Shown here in pieces: positions 24,606-36,461 of a DNA stretch of 64,000 nucleotides. Below the pieces are notes generated by a model. That model did no database searches, was not told the DNA's origin, and was given only the letters and a program-made list of their open reading frames with translations. The translations under genes were made by a program, and so were the position numbers. Source of the DNA: Metopolophium dirhodum (taxonomy: Eukaryota; Arthropoda; Insecta; Hemiptera; Aphididae); contig NC_083561.1 of the NCBI RefSeq assembly GCF_019925205.1, positions 22,815,217 to 22,879,216 of the forward strand, written 5' to 3'. Positions within the stretch are counted from its first letter, which is position 1, and each line of letters starts with the position of its first letter.

Positions 24606-25342
24606 CAGGGGCGGACTAACCATTTTTCCGCCCCTAGGCACTATAACACTAGCGCCCCGTACATTGGCGTGCTCCAATGTTTAATGTTTAATATTGTAAT
24701 TGATGTTTTCTTATAGGTAGCCAGGAAGTAACTGATTAAAGTGGTGACTGGTGAGCACTCTAGTCTCTATAATCTTAGTCGATTAGCAGATCTCTGAGTA
24801 GTATGCACTATGCAGGAGACGGGCGACCGTGCTGTCGTCGCAATGTTTATTATTATTAATTACTTTATCAAGACATCTGATTTCCAGAATTAATTCCAGT
24901 ATTCTAAGAATAGACTAGTTTCGTGACCGCGCACCCGCGCACACTTATTGTGGTTCCGGGTGCGGGGTGAGGTGGGTCATTCCAGTTAATATCAAATAAT
25001 TTACTTGTCAAGCAATGTGCGAGCCATGTACCCGGCGGCCCGAGGCAGTATATTTGACTGCCTTGGCTGGCGTTTAGCGCATGCGCCATTCACAATATTG
25101 TATGTGTTTACGCCGCACACCCGTATACCACCTCCCATGCATTAACATAGGCAACGCCGGCAACTGCCTCGTCGATTGTCGATGTAGAACCTCTAGCGGT
25201 GGCGGCGACAAAAAAAAATTAATATAAAATATAATTTAAGGTAAATATAATTATTAAATTATAAAAACTAAAAAGTAAAAATTAACTAAAAAGTTGCGCC
25301 CTAGGCACGTGCCTTGGTGGCCTATGGGTAAATCCGCCCCTG
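24606..25342. mobile_element. hAT MITE with 8-bp target duplication
   Basis: The left end CAGGGGCGGACTAACC and the right end GGGTAAATCCGCCCCTG are inverted repeats. The exact 8-bp duplication AGTACAAT flanks the element at 24598-24605 and 25343-25350. The 737-bp body has a GC-rich centre (about 24890-25200, including GCACCCGCGCACACTTATTG) and no transposase. It is non-autonomous. The ends differ from those of the element at 13254, so it belongs to another hAT family. The inner-left CCGCCCCTAGGCAC and inner-right GCGCCCTAGGCACGTGCC motifs are shared subterminal motifs. Confidence 0.92.
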
Positions 25343-25350
25343 AGTACAAT

Positions 25351-26259
25351 ACTAAAGTTTTAAGCTAAGTGATATTTACAAAGAAAAATAAAACATTTTA
25401 ACAAATGAAAATTTAATTTAAACTAATTAGGTATAATGGTTAATTTTTTTCTTATATATAAGTATATTTTTCAAAAATCTAGCTTTTTAAAAGTGACAAA
25501 TAAATATATATTGTTAAAATTATAAATATTAATATTAAGTTGCCTACATATTTGGTTATCAGCAGATATGGAGTTATAGTCCAAGCTGTTTATGTTTGTT
25601 GGTACATAAATATTGATATATTTTGTATACCTAACGGGTATTCGCTAGGAGTGATTCACCTTGGCTAAATTACACTTAAACCTGTATACAATTAATAGAA
25701 TATTTCTAAAATATAATCTATATGAATGCGTGGTAGAGGTAGGTACATAATATTATGAGTTCTAAATAAATAGAATTATTGTTTACGACACTGTAATACT
25801 TGGGCTTCAATAATAGAAATGATTAGCCTATTTAGAGTCTATATTTTTAGATCATAAATAATATGTGAATCATATTCATGACCCCAACATATTGTACATT
25901 TATACTTATGTAATAAGTGTGAACAATTTACGTATTGTGTTTCACCTGTATGCGCAAAAATATTTGAAAATTTAAAACAAGGTTCCCCTAAGTCACAACT
26001 CAATACTCACATAATATAAGTAACCTATAAAAATCTCAAAAATTCATTAATGCATACTTTCTTTTTATTCGAAACGGATAAACTTAATAGCCTATAATAT
26101 AGTTAAAGAGAAATGTCGATCATTACATGTTTAAATATGAAAGAAAAAAAACAGAACGTTATTAAAATACTTATATACAAAATTATTATTTATTGATAGA
26201 TCGATCAATAATGATAACAATACAAATTAATTGATGGACGGCTTTAATGGACTTATAAT
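25351..26259. other. AT-rich intergenic spacer
   Basis: No gene, RNA or clear repeat terminus is seen. Confidence 0.5.
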
Positions 26260-26496
26260 ATGATAGAATGCCTACGGCCGTATACTGGTGGTCAACAATC
26301 TCGTCCGAGACATTCCACGTTTCAGACTGCATATTTACGCGATTTTATAATACATATAGAGACGAGCGGCGGTAATCGCGACGGCCGAGTTTTTACTTCT
26401 TTAGATTTATTTAAATCGTTTTATAATATAAGAAGACGGATAGGAAGACAGATTAACACTGGGAGCGTTGTTGACGCTTATCGTACTGACGGTTAG
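26260..26496 (+). CDS. Isolated 78-codon ORF of coding-like composition, function unknown
   Basis: The frame from ATG 26260 to the stop at 26494 encodes a basic, Arg/Ser-rich peptide with HSTFQTAYLRDFIIHIETSG, then FTSLDLFKSFYNIRRRIGRQ, then VVDAYRTDG. Composition is less AT-rich than the flanks, third positions vary and the peptide is not low-complexity, so it may be a real exon or a relic of a mobile or captured gene. A donor-like GGTTAG at the end overlaps the stop, so it could splice onward. A further frame near 26585-26645 (YQRIQLAIKAYKVSIPEL) lies downstream. I do not recognise the family. Confidence 0.3.
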   Translation: MIECLRPYTGGQQSRPRHSTFQTAYLRDFIIHIETSGGNRDGRVFTSLDLFKSFYNIRRRIGRQINTGSVVDAYRTDG

Positions 26497-27058
26497 ATCG
26501 TACTGACATTTCGCATATATTTTACTTTAAGTGAAGTGTATTTGAATGTATTTGATAATATTAGTAGAAATTGTACTTACCAACGTATACAGTTAGCTAT
26601 AAAAGCGTATAAAGTTTCGATACCAGAATTAATTTATTATAAAAAGTAAAATAACCAATATAAAACTATATCTATTATCTATACATCCCGAGACCCGAAT
26701 TGGAAGGTACAAATTGTTTCCACAAGAGCGCGTTTTGTTAATCTGTTTCCCCAATAAAACAAAACTCGATTGCAAGTTTCTACTGATAAGTGATATCTTG
26801 TGCCGACAACTCACAACCACGAATTAAAATAGTTCATGTTGACAAGACGTCACCACGGGATTACAGCCTACAGTACTTGAATAGTTAAATGTGAATGTAT
26901 TATGGAATAGTTAGTGGTGCACACTGCACAGTCTCTGTTTTGAAAGTTTGAAACCCTATCAAAAATTATTGTAATATAATATTATAGTCATTACTGATTT
27001 TATTTTGAAATTTTGCCTACACCTAAAATAATTCAGTACTATTGTTGTTTCTGAAAAT

Positions 27059-29463
27059 ATGGTGAGTGTACACATTTTTAAATTATAATACCACTAGGTA
27101 GACACTTGTTTGTAGAACCTACCTTCTAAACATCAAATATATTACGTACTTATTTTATGTACAATTAGGAAAGTTCCATTCCAATTGAAATACATGCTCA
27201 AAAACTAAGCGAATGGCTAACAAGCAGAAAACACTGTAAAAAAGATTGGCATTCACACATACAACCCATAAGACAGAAAATAAATGTAGCTATACAAGAT
27301 ATGCCTGAAAACAATGAGATTGTACAATTGTTGTCTGGGGCATGTAAGTATTTAAATTAAAGTGTTTGTAAATCTTGGGTAAGTATTTATTTAAATTCTG
27401 TTAAATTTTTGTTTAGATATTAATTATTTCTATTGTAAACGTATAATTGAAATATTAAGAGAAACCGAAGCAGATACAAAAAATTTGTTTGGCTCATATG
27501 GATCACAGAGGATGAAGGATTGGTTAGAAATCGAAAGACTGTATTTAAAAGACAATGTTTACCTAGCTGAAGCTTGTGATCTTCTTGTACAAAACATCAA
27601 GTATCATATACCCTCGGTCAAGAAGCAAATAGCTAAATTACAGTCTGGACAAACTGTAAATTATTAAAATTATCTAAAACGTGATGATATTTTAATGTTT
27701 ATAAGTAGTAAACTAATAATAGTTTCTGTGTAGGATTGCGATAAAAAAATTGAAGATTACACAAAATCTATTCAAACATCTAAAAAAGATTTGGAAACAA
27801 TGCGGAAACAGTTCTCCATAGTTGGTGACAATAACAGTTTTAAACGTACACTTATAGGACGGTTATGTGAACTTCAAAAAGTTTATGATGATGTTATGGA
27901 ACATATAAAAAATTTAAAGAAAGCCAATACATATTTTTCTTTATTTGTAGCAAATATTCTAGGTTCAGACATTAATTTATCGATGCTTCAATATATTTTG
28001 AGTAATTATTGTTTTTTTATTCAATTATTAGTTGTTGATATTAAAAATAGTAAATATTTTCAGACAATGGCAATACTACCTATTATGAATATCTCTATGG
28101 GGAAAAACCAAGTAAAATAGAAGAGTCTGTACTAACAATCGAAGAAGATATTAAAGTATGTCATTTTGTGTTTGGGTACATTCATAACAAATAAAAAAAT
28201 ATAATTTAATGAGTATTAAATTTATAGGACAGCACTGCCGATGAAGAAATCGATTGGGGTGACTTGGAGAACCCATCTGAAGTATGCTATCTGTCTAGAA
28301 AATTTTGTTTTCACTTTTTAGCTAAAATTCAAAATATTCATATTTTGTTTACTTGTAGGACATTGATTATGGTATTTCTCTAGAAGAAAGTGGAATAGAA
28401 GTTGAAAATCTACAAACTGATGGTAATATTGCCAGAGGCAATGAGGCTTTGACTTTATTAGATAATTTTCAGACAAGAAATGAATTTATGAATGATATTT
28501 TAGAAGTGAGATAACAAACTATAACATTTTTATCATGTAATAGAGTTATATTGTTGTCATCTTATTTTAGTTAGAATCATTTTTAAGTATGCGATTGCTT
28601 GAATTATCAAATGAAACAAATTCTGCATTGTCAGTCCATTCTGATGGAGAAATCAATGAATCCAAACCTGAGATAGCGTCCATGTTGGATATTATAAAAG
28701 TAGTCAAACAAAAGCTTAATGATCCAGTTGTCCAACATTTACAGCATATTAAACATTCACCAAGGTAAATTAAATATACTATCAGGGATGTATTTAGTGG
28801 GTTGGGAGCAACAAGTGGTTAATTTTTTTATACATTCTTATTGTTTTAAATTTTAATCTTTGTTACTTCATTGCTTACTACCTACAATTAAATCATGTTT
28901 TTATATTTTGTAGTTATACTAGCACAAATGACAGCCATATAAATAGTGATCTAACCTTCACCATCCATAAATATGATAGTAAAATTAAATATATAAATAA
29001 ACCAAATTTCTAAATAATGTTCATATTAACTAAACTATTATTATAGTGATGTATAATACTATTTTCCATATTTTATTTTAATGTGTAACATTTTATTGTC
29101 ATCAGATATCTGAATAAACTAGAGTCGATGTTTCTTCAAAAAGTCAACAATATTGAGAAAATGATTAATTCTCAAATAGCAGTTACTAATAAAAAAAAGG
29201 AGTTAGCTGAAGAATATAATCAACTAGTTCCAAAATTGAAGTTAATACAACAAAAAAACAAGCAACTTATAACTGAAGTACTTTTAAAAATTGAATTTTA
29301 TTATTTCTCAAACATTTTTGTATTACCACATTATAATCTATAATAATAATTAATTAATGTATTATTCTGTATATATTTATTTCAGATCGAATTTGATGTA
29401 TCAAAGAAATATAAAAACCGTCCAGTTTACATAATCGGAGCATCAATATTTGGATCTTCATAA
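27059..29463 (+). CDS. CDK5RAP3: CDK5 regulatory subunit-associated protein 3 (C53/LZAP), ten exons
   Basis: Exons: 27059-27061 (the ATG alone), 27169-27343, 27417-27655, 27734-28001, 28064-28155, 28228-28281, 28359-28505, 28571-28764, 29106-29277, 29386-29463. This gives 473 residues (human 506). The protein is the substrate-adaptor partner of the UFL1-DDRGK1 (UFBP1) UFM1 ligase at the ER and works in UFMylation of stalled ER ribosomes and in C53-mediated ER-phagy. Family features: KLSEWLTSRKHC near the N-terminus, AIQDMPENNEIVQLLSGAY, then FGSYGSQRMKDW and HIPSVKKQIAKLQ. The acidic linker has shuffled UFM1/ATG8-interacting motifs IDWGD (267-271) and IDYGI (279-283). ALTLLDNFQTRNEF follows, then a coiled coil, and the conserved end KYKNRPVYIIGAS. 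Exon 4 must use the donor at 28002 to keep frame and alignment. A one-codon first exon is unusual but joins in phase. Confidence 0.96.
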
Positions 29464-29572
29464 TAAATAAGTTAGTAAAACAACTGGAAGTTGAAAGGCG
29501 ATGTGTGTTATATGATTTGGCTGTTTATTATATTATACAATTTAAATGGAAATTGTTTTTTTTTTTTGAAAT

Positions 29573-29590
29573 TTTATTGTTCATAATAAA
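29573..29590. promoter_or_regulatory. Facing polyadenylation signals of CDK5RAP3 and SEC61G
   Basis: The plus-strand AATAAA at 29585-29590 lies 122 bases after the CDK5RAP3 stop. A minus-strand AATAAA (TTTATT at 29573-29578) lies about 240 bases after the SEC61G stop. If both are used, cleavage 10-30 bases beyond each would make the two 3' UTRs overlap by a few tens of bases. Use of each signal is inferred. Confidence 0.6.
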
Positions 29591-29818
29591 GTATTTTATA
29601 TTTTACATGCCAATTACATTATTATAAATTTTGCTAAAATTCATACTTAGAAACATTAAATAAATATATAAACTATGTACTAAAATGAACAAGGGAAACA
29701 CAAATAATGTTCACAAATATTTAATACACAGTATAAAAACAAAATATTGTGAATTACACAAATCTTTTCATCAAGATACATTGTTTTCAGGAAATAAAGG
29801 AGTTGAACCGCTAACACT

Positions 29819-30976
29819 TCATGATCCTCTGTAAAAAAAAATAAAACAAATATAATTGATATATCAACATGATATATGTTTAACAATAAATATGATATTT
29901 TATATTGCAATATCGATAAATCTATTCAAAATAAATAAATAAGTATTTATATCAACTTGTCACTGACAATCTTTTTTTTATTTTTCATACATTCATCAGA
30001 ATAAAACTATTCTTAGCTTTTTTCAACTTGCATTTTGCAGCCCAAATTAGGTTAGGTGAATTATAATTTAAACAAGCTTATAAGTTATAATGATGAAATA
30101 ATTAATTTAAAAAAAAAAATTAATACATTGGTACAAATAAAATTGTAGTTCTACTTTATTGATTAATCCAAACAATATGCAAGTATTTAATTGTCAAAAT
30201 AATGAAAATATCTTAATAGGAGACTATCGTTTTTTATAACATTAAGTACCTATATTGCATATTAAGAGGAAGTGATGTAAGCATTATCTTCATTTTTCAA
30301 ACGTACAACATACCTAACAAATTTAAATTCAGTGGAATTGGATTTATTACTTATGTTGTTACTTGTTAGTTAAAATATTACAGTAAATTGGCCTATCAAA
30401 TTTAAAGGTACAAATATTAATTGTGTTCTTTGGAGTTTGTTATAATTTTAATATTATTGGGTTATAAGCATTTTTTAATATTTTATGTATTATACTTATA
30501 ACTCGCTTTAAAATTGTTTACTATTTAATAGTTAATACTGTAGAATGTATTCATTATCTAAATAGAAAAAATAATAAAATACTAAAAAGGCAAATCATGA
30601 TATTGGGTTGTTGGTATTCAAGCTTTTATTAACTTTATATTAGAAAAACCCAGAATTATATAAAAATAACTGTTAACAATCATTTCAAGTAAAACTGTAG
30701 AAGTAGTACTTACACAATTATGTTGTTGATGGGTATGTGAATAAGTTTGACAAAGAAACCAATGAAACCCATAATGCAAAAACCGATGGCTGTAGCAATT
30801 GCAATTTTTTGAAACTCTGTAAAACAAAATCAAATGACGTAAATGAAAAAGTGCAATTAAATGGAATACAAATCGCGTTTACCTTTCCTGTCGGGTTTAG
30901 TGCATCTTTTCACCAACCTAACCGAGTCTTTGGAAAACTGGCGTCCGGGTTCCAACACTTTTGTTACTTGATCCAT
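29819..30976 (-). CDS. SEC61G: Protein transport protein Sec61 subunit gamma, three exons
   Basis: Exons on the minus strand: 30976-30883, 30816-30714 and 29828-29819. The last exon codes only for the final Gly-Ser and stop, giving 68 residues, exactly the family length. Sec61 gamma is the tail-anchored SecE-type subunit that clamps the Sec61 alpha channel in the ER membrane for co-translational import. The start MDQVTKVLEPGRQFSKDS, the basic amphipathic helix RLVKRCTKPDRKEFQKIA and the single membrane span near AIGFCIMGFIGFFVKLIHIP are near-identical to those of other animals, ending NNIIVGS. The donor at 30713 (GTAAGT) overlaps a would-be stop TAA: without splicing the protein would end IIV, so the tiny third exon is chosen because it restores the conserved GS end. 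Confidence 0.97.
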
Positions 30977-32028
30977 ATTTTTTTCTGTTGTTCTCTGTGA
31001 ATGAAATAAAATTTCAGTTAGTATACTTGATGATGTATATTACACCCGAGTTCAGTTTACTTGAGAGTACGATGAGTGACAGTAGTGAAGGGTGTTCGAG
31101 AAATGAAATGCGAATAAATGGGGTCGTTTCACGACGAGTTGGCAGCGTAATATGTGCAATGTTGGTTGTCCAGTGTTCTAGTCACTTGCTGGGTATAACT
31201 AATTATTAGAGAGTAGTGACACGTTTTGATTGTTATTATCAATTACGGTGTACGTAAACATAAGATCGATGCAACGTCATCGGTTGCGTTGGAGCACCAA
31301 GGAACCAAGGATTACTGATATGCAATTGGCCGTGAAACGTTCGTAGCGTCCTTGGAGTGTGAATGAGGGCACCATAGAGTAATTACTCTATGGAGGGCAC
31401 CAGCTGGACGTTGCACACATGACCTGGTACCTTGGGTAGTTGAACCATAGATAATAAAGAAATGGATAAGAACTAGCTGGAGTCCTCAAATTCATTATAG
31501 AAATTTTGTAGGCGTGAAAAAAAACACACCGGGATGTTTGAATAATGAGAAGTCATTTTAAACCTAGCCTAGTAAATATTATTTCTGTTAGTTTTGCGCA
31601 CAGATATAGATAAGAAATTGAGGCCGTTTATTTATACTGTATACAGTTTTGTATAGTGTGATTAAATAAAAATCGGGAAATATTCTGTGCCTTCGAATTC
31701 CGGTGATGACGCCGTAGCGCTATTCTCATCAGTCATGAACTTTGGTTTTCTAAATATGGCCACACTGGGTTATAATAATAATTATCACCATTCCGGAAAC
31801 CTGTTCGACCGCCGGCGCCACCGCCGCCGCCGTCGGATAATAATAATGATGATTGATTGTCAATAAATAATTGACACCAGTGTCCAGTAAGTTGGCTGGT
31901 TAAGCTTCTGCTCTGTGTGTTCTGCGTTCCCTTTCGTGTTTACATGGTTTTCCCGAGCCGGAAAAACGGATATATACCTTAGGAGACCAAGTTACACGAC
32001 TAGCATGCGTGGTGGCCTATAAACAATA
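30977..32028. promoter_or_regulatory. Divergent promoter region shared by SEC61G and dlish
   Basis: About 1.05 kb separates the SEC61G start (minus) from the dlish start (plus). It is richer in GC than the genome average, with GCCGCCGCCGTCGG near 31820, and has no TATA box at a convincing distance from either gene, as expected for housekeeping-type promoters. It contains the palindrome described separately. The start sites of both transcripts must lie here, but cannot be placed from sequence. Confidence 0.6.
31365..31401. repeat. Perfect palindrome between 9-bp direct repeats
   Basis: CCATAGAGTAATTACTCTAT plus GG (31372-31393) is a perfect 22-bp palindrome centred on TAATTA, the core bound by many homeodomain proteins. 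It is set between two copies of GAGGGCACC (31365-31373 and 31393-31401). The layout could be a dimeric protein-binding site or a footprint of an insertion that duplicated 9 bp. Confidence 0.7.
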
Positions 32029-34475
32029 ATGGCTTTCCTGTGTCCCGTGAGAATACGCCGAGGCAAGAAGAAAAAAAGTATGATCAACACTCAACAGCAA
32101 TACCTAACCAATCCTACCCTTCAATCGCCACCACTTGTAACAAAATAAATCCTTTCCACTGAGGCCCTTTGGTTTATTTTTCTTGGTATACTCATTCAAC
32201 AGTGTTTTAATTGCTGTTTGCAGGTGGTTCTACCAGCGACTTGGACAAAGAAGTGTTACGAGGAACCAACGCTAATGGACCGGTTCCTGGTATGGGGCGT
32301 ATTACCGGCAGTGCCTCCATTGAGACGCTGGTGCGTGTCGGGATAGAGAAGGAAAATGGCTTATCGCCTGATAGCAAAATGGTTGTACTTCACGATTTTA
32401 CACCGTGCGTTGATGATGAGCTAACTGTGAAACGAGGCCAGGTTAGAATCAACCATACAAAATAATTAGTATTATGATGTTTATTGTGTGTTAAATATAA
32501 ATAATATTTAAGGACGATGACTACATTTTTAGTCCATATTAGTAAAAATGTGACAAGTTGATCAATGCTCAATAAACGTTAAATTATTATGCCTTTTTGA
32601 TTTATGAAGTAGGTAGGTAGCGGTATCACAAATAATTGTAGTAATGAAATACTTTTAGGATTATAAATTTTCCTGGATTTCATTAGTCAACTACATACTC
32701 ATTTTAGATTTTAAACTATTATTCATTGAAAAATATTTTCAAGTTTAATAATGTTATGAAAATATCATATTAGTTTTATCAGTTATGTATTTATTTTATC
32801 AACAGTTAAAACGTTTTTTTTACCTCCAATTTTAGTGTAATGGTTTAGTTTTTTTAGTACTACCGACCTATAAAAGTGTGTATTCATAATGTTAATAACC
32901 ATAATTAGTTTTTAATGTTAATTATATTTTAGTTTTTTTAAATTATACTATGTACTTTTTTTTTATTATTATTCATGGTATAGCTTCAACAGCTAAGGTT
33001 ATTAGCTTGCAACAAAAAATAAAGGTATTTAGTTAAATATAATATGTACTATTTACCCATTATGAACTAAACAATTCAAACAAAAATAACAAATAAGTGT
33101 TTATGATTTTTTTAGATTTAACTTAAATTATTATGTAGATAAACATCATTATATATTTTTTCATCCTTCCTTTAAACAAATCTTATTAATTTTTAGGTCG
33201 TCAATATCCTATACCGAGAGAATGACTGGGTATATGTAATTGCGGAGGACAGTCGTCAAGAAGGTTTTATACCTCATTCGTATTGTACACCTTATAATTC
33301 ACAGCTTGGTGAAATAGCTTTAAATAATGTCAAAAAGAAATTACCACGTGCACCAGCTGCTACACCAACTGAAACTGTTGTTGAAGTTGAAATCAATGAG
33401 CAACAAAAACATGGTTTGTATAATAAGTTAGAATTTAAAATATGGAATATAAAACATAATCTATTATTAACATATTTATTGAATTGTATTATTAGGTAAT
33501 TGTGGTGATTTATCTGACTGTGAAAGTTTTGGCAATAAAACTCAAGATCACAAAAATCAAAACAAACAGAACATTAGTAGCTCTAGAGCTTCATTATTAA
33601 GTGCGTCTTCACATCCTGAGATTCGACCATTTTTTAAAGTAATTTTTTAATAAAATCTACAATATTTAAGTATGAAAATAGTCTGATTATTTAAAATTGA
33701 GGAGGGTCTAAAAAAACAATATTTTGTAACATAGTATTACTGTGAAATACAAGAATTAATGTTTATAATTCAATTTAATCTGACATACTCTATTTGACAA
33801 ATATTTAGGACCCTGCAGGGCGTTACATTGTATTATACACTTTCATAGCAAGAGATGAGAATGATGTGAGTGTGGAGAGAGGAGAATTCGTGACTGTATT
33901 AAACAGAGAAGACCCTGATTGGTATTGGATTATTCGCAGTGATGGACAGGAAGGTTTTGTTCCTAGTGGATTTGTATATCCAGCTGATATAATACAAGGT
34001 ACATAATATTAAATTAATAATGTTAATAAATTATAATACATTGTATTGTAATATTATTATAGCAACTATTGATATTTGTATAGGGCATATAAATCAAATG
34101 AATAATAATCAGTGTGCTGGTACTACTAATACTGGACTACCTCCGGTTACACGAGCACGCCCACGTAAAAACTCTTGTGTGGCTGATGACGATCCAGCAA
34201 TTCATGGTACTGAAATGGTAATGCTCTATGATTATAAGGTATGTTTTATTCTTTTATTTTTAAGCTCTAACTTTTTTTTTGCACAATGCTTATTAGTTAA
34301 TTGTTTATAGCCTCAAGCCCCAGATGATCTATCAGTTAAGCGTGGTGAATGGATATATGCAGATCTTGACAATCAAATGGTCGAAGGGTGGTTATGGACT
34401 TATGCTCCTAAAACAAGAAAATACGGTTTCATACCTAAAGCATACGCTCATCCACCTGCTATGACCAGTTTGTGA
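32029..34475 (+). CDS. dlish: Three-SH3 adaptor protein Dlish (Dachs ligand with SH3s), seven exons
   Basis: Exons: 32029-32077, 32224-32441, 33197-33413, 33496-33638, 33809-33998, 34084-34238, 34311-34475. Phases join to 378 residues. In Drosophila, Dlish links the atypical cadherin Fat, the palmitoyltransferase Approximated and the myosin Dachs at the apical junction, controlling Hippo growth signalling and planar polarity. The start MAFLCPVRIRRGKKKK is the conserved basic N-terminus. SH3-1 spans about 68-122 (VVLHDF, VDDELTVKRG, NDWVYVI, GFIPHSYC), SH3-2 about 214-268 (IVLYTF, DWYWIIR, GFVPSGFV) and SH3-3 about 315-373 (VMLYDY, DDLSVKRGEW, GWLWTY, GFIPKAYA). Ser/Asn-rich linkers separate them. 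The gene is divergent from SEC61G. The assignment rests on domain layout and the N-terminus; another three-SH3 arthropod adaptor is a weaker alternative. Confidence 0.88.
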
Positions 34476-36461
34476 ATATATTACAGCTGATATTGTTGTA
34501 TCATTATTCATTACTATAAAAAAGTATTATTTTAAGTATTAAATAAGTACTCTAACCCAATAATATGTAAGCTGAACATAACTCCTTTATTTCTGTTTAC
34601 TGTTCTTCTTATACCTTCGATGATCTTTCAAAACCAATAATTGTGATATTTTGTAGGATAATGGGATTGGTAATGATAAAGTATTTATACAAATTAATAT
34701 AGTTTTATAATAACAATAGAATACTTACATTAACCCTTATAAATGTTATTGTTTGGAAGAATCAAAATAAGATTTTGAATTTGTCTGTAAAAATGTTATG
34801 TATAAAACTAAAATTATTTAAAATGTAGTTAACCTTATCTTAATGAATAACTCTCAAAGAAATCTTAAATTATCGCCACGAATACTTGAATAAGCACTGA
34901 CTGTTGCTAATAAAATAAGTAGGAGATTAGGGGGATGGCTGATTAGTCCACTAAAGTTCACTACCTTTTATTTGAAATTATTCATGATTAGATACATATA
35001 TATATATATGTATATATACATTATGGTGGTCGAAGTTATGGGATGAAATATATCAACAAACATAAGGTTAGAACTGTACTACTTTATCCTTTACTAATGA
35101 CAGTGTAAGAGATTTTTTGAAGACTTCTTGTAATTTAGGTTGACAAGATTTGAGATGTTAAGATTTTTCTGTATCTAAAAATACATTATAAATTTCAATG
35201 AACTTTGATTAAAGGATTTAAAATGTCTTTAAGGACCAAAACAAAAGTTGTATCTGTATGTTTTTCATTTTCATAGTCTATGATAGTTAATTTAAATGTA
35301 AACATGTTTTTAGAGAAACTATTATTTAAACGAGATAGTGCATACTTTATATATTTTTCCATATTGGTGTTATACTTTTGATGAAAAAAAGAATGAGAGT
35401 CAAAAACAGTATTTTATTACCTAAGTTGTATAAAAAAATATTAATGTGATATTTAATTGTTGAATCAAAATTAAGGAAAGCAAGTATCAAAGTAATAACA
35501 ATTTATATTAATTAATTGTATTTTTGTGCAACCAGATATTAAATTATATCAAACGTGATACTTTTTCACTTTATTAAAAACATAATTATATAATATATTT
35601 TTAGTTTGAATATGAGTATACCAATAAATATAATGTTTTTGTATGTATTCAGTGTTGGTTACTTGAAACATTTATTGTATCAAGCCATTCTTTAAAGTTA
35701 ATAGATATAAGGTATTTTATGTTATATATTATATAAAACTAGATATTATAATATGACTAAGCAATTATGTATTGCTTTATTGTTTATTTTGTTTCAATTA
35801 TCTGGTTAAAAGTGTTTTTTTGGTCGAATATGAAGTATAATTAAATGTATCTGTGATGATTTATAGTCCACAACTGGATAGACAATTTTATAAGAAAATA
35901 ACAGTAACTTTTAGTTAAAAAAATAGTGGTTAATATGTTCAAATCCGTCCATTTTGAAGTTGTGCCATACTGCTATTGTACTTTAATTAGTTTTATAAGA
36001 CTGTATTGCTTTAAATCACTTTTATATTACATTATATTTTAATCCATATTAAATGTATACAATAAAATATATTAACATTTATTTTAAATTTATATTTTAC
36101 AATGAATTTTAGGAATGAAAGTATTTTATATATTTATTTTATTATTAAGTGATAAAAATTATTCTGGTTGTCAAACTCAAAAACGATGTAAGAAATTATT
36201 TGTACATATTGTTTTAACTGACAAATAGTGTTATGAACATCATAATTAGTTGGCAATGTTAAGTAGTAAATTGTAACTGTTCATATGGTTTGGTGATTTG
36301 AATAATTGGATGTTACAATTAGCTGTAAATTTACAGCATTCCTCATTTATGCATTGACATCTTGGCTGATGAGTTGTGTTTTTTATATTTGTAATATAAT
36401 TTTCGAAAAATTGAATTTATATTTTATGAAATAATTACCAAAAAAATTACAAGAATATATT
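34476..36461 (+). other. dlish 3' UTR and intergenic DNA
   Basis: AT-rich sequence after the dlish stop. AATAAA at 36061-36066 is one of several possible polyadenylation signals. A (TA) run lies at about 34996-35020. No gene or transposon end is recognised. Confidence 0.5.

Noticed and set aside
27962..28120. Reading CDK5RAP3 exon 4 straight on to the stop near 28118
   Set aside because: It loses the conserved NGNTTYYEY segment; the donor at 28002 and acceptor at 28063 restore it in phase.
30714..30722. SEC61G ending at the TAA directly after NNIIV
   Set aside because: The TAA lies inside a perfect GTAAGT donor, and the next exon supplies the conserved GS end.
32078..32148. dlish first exon reading on to VTK and a stop
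   Set aside because: The donor at 32078 joins in phase to the conserved next exon; read-through would give only about 39 residues and no SH3.
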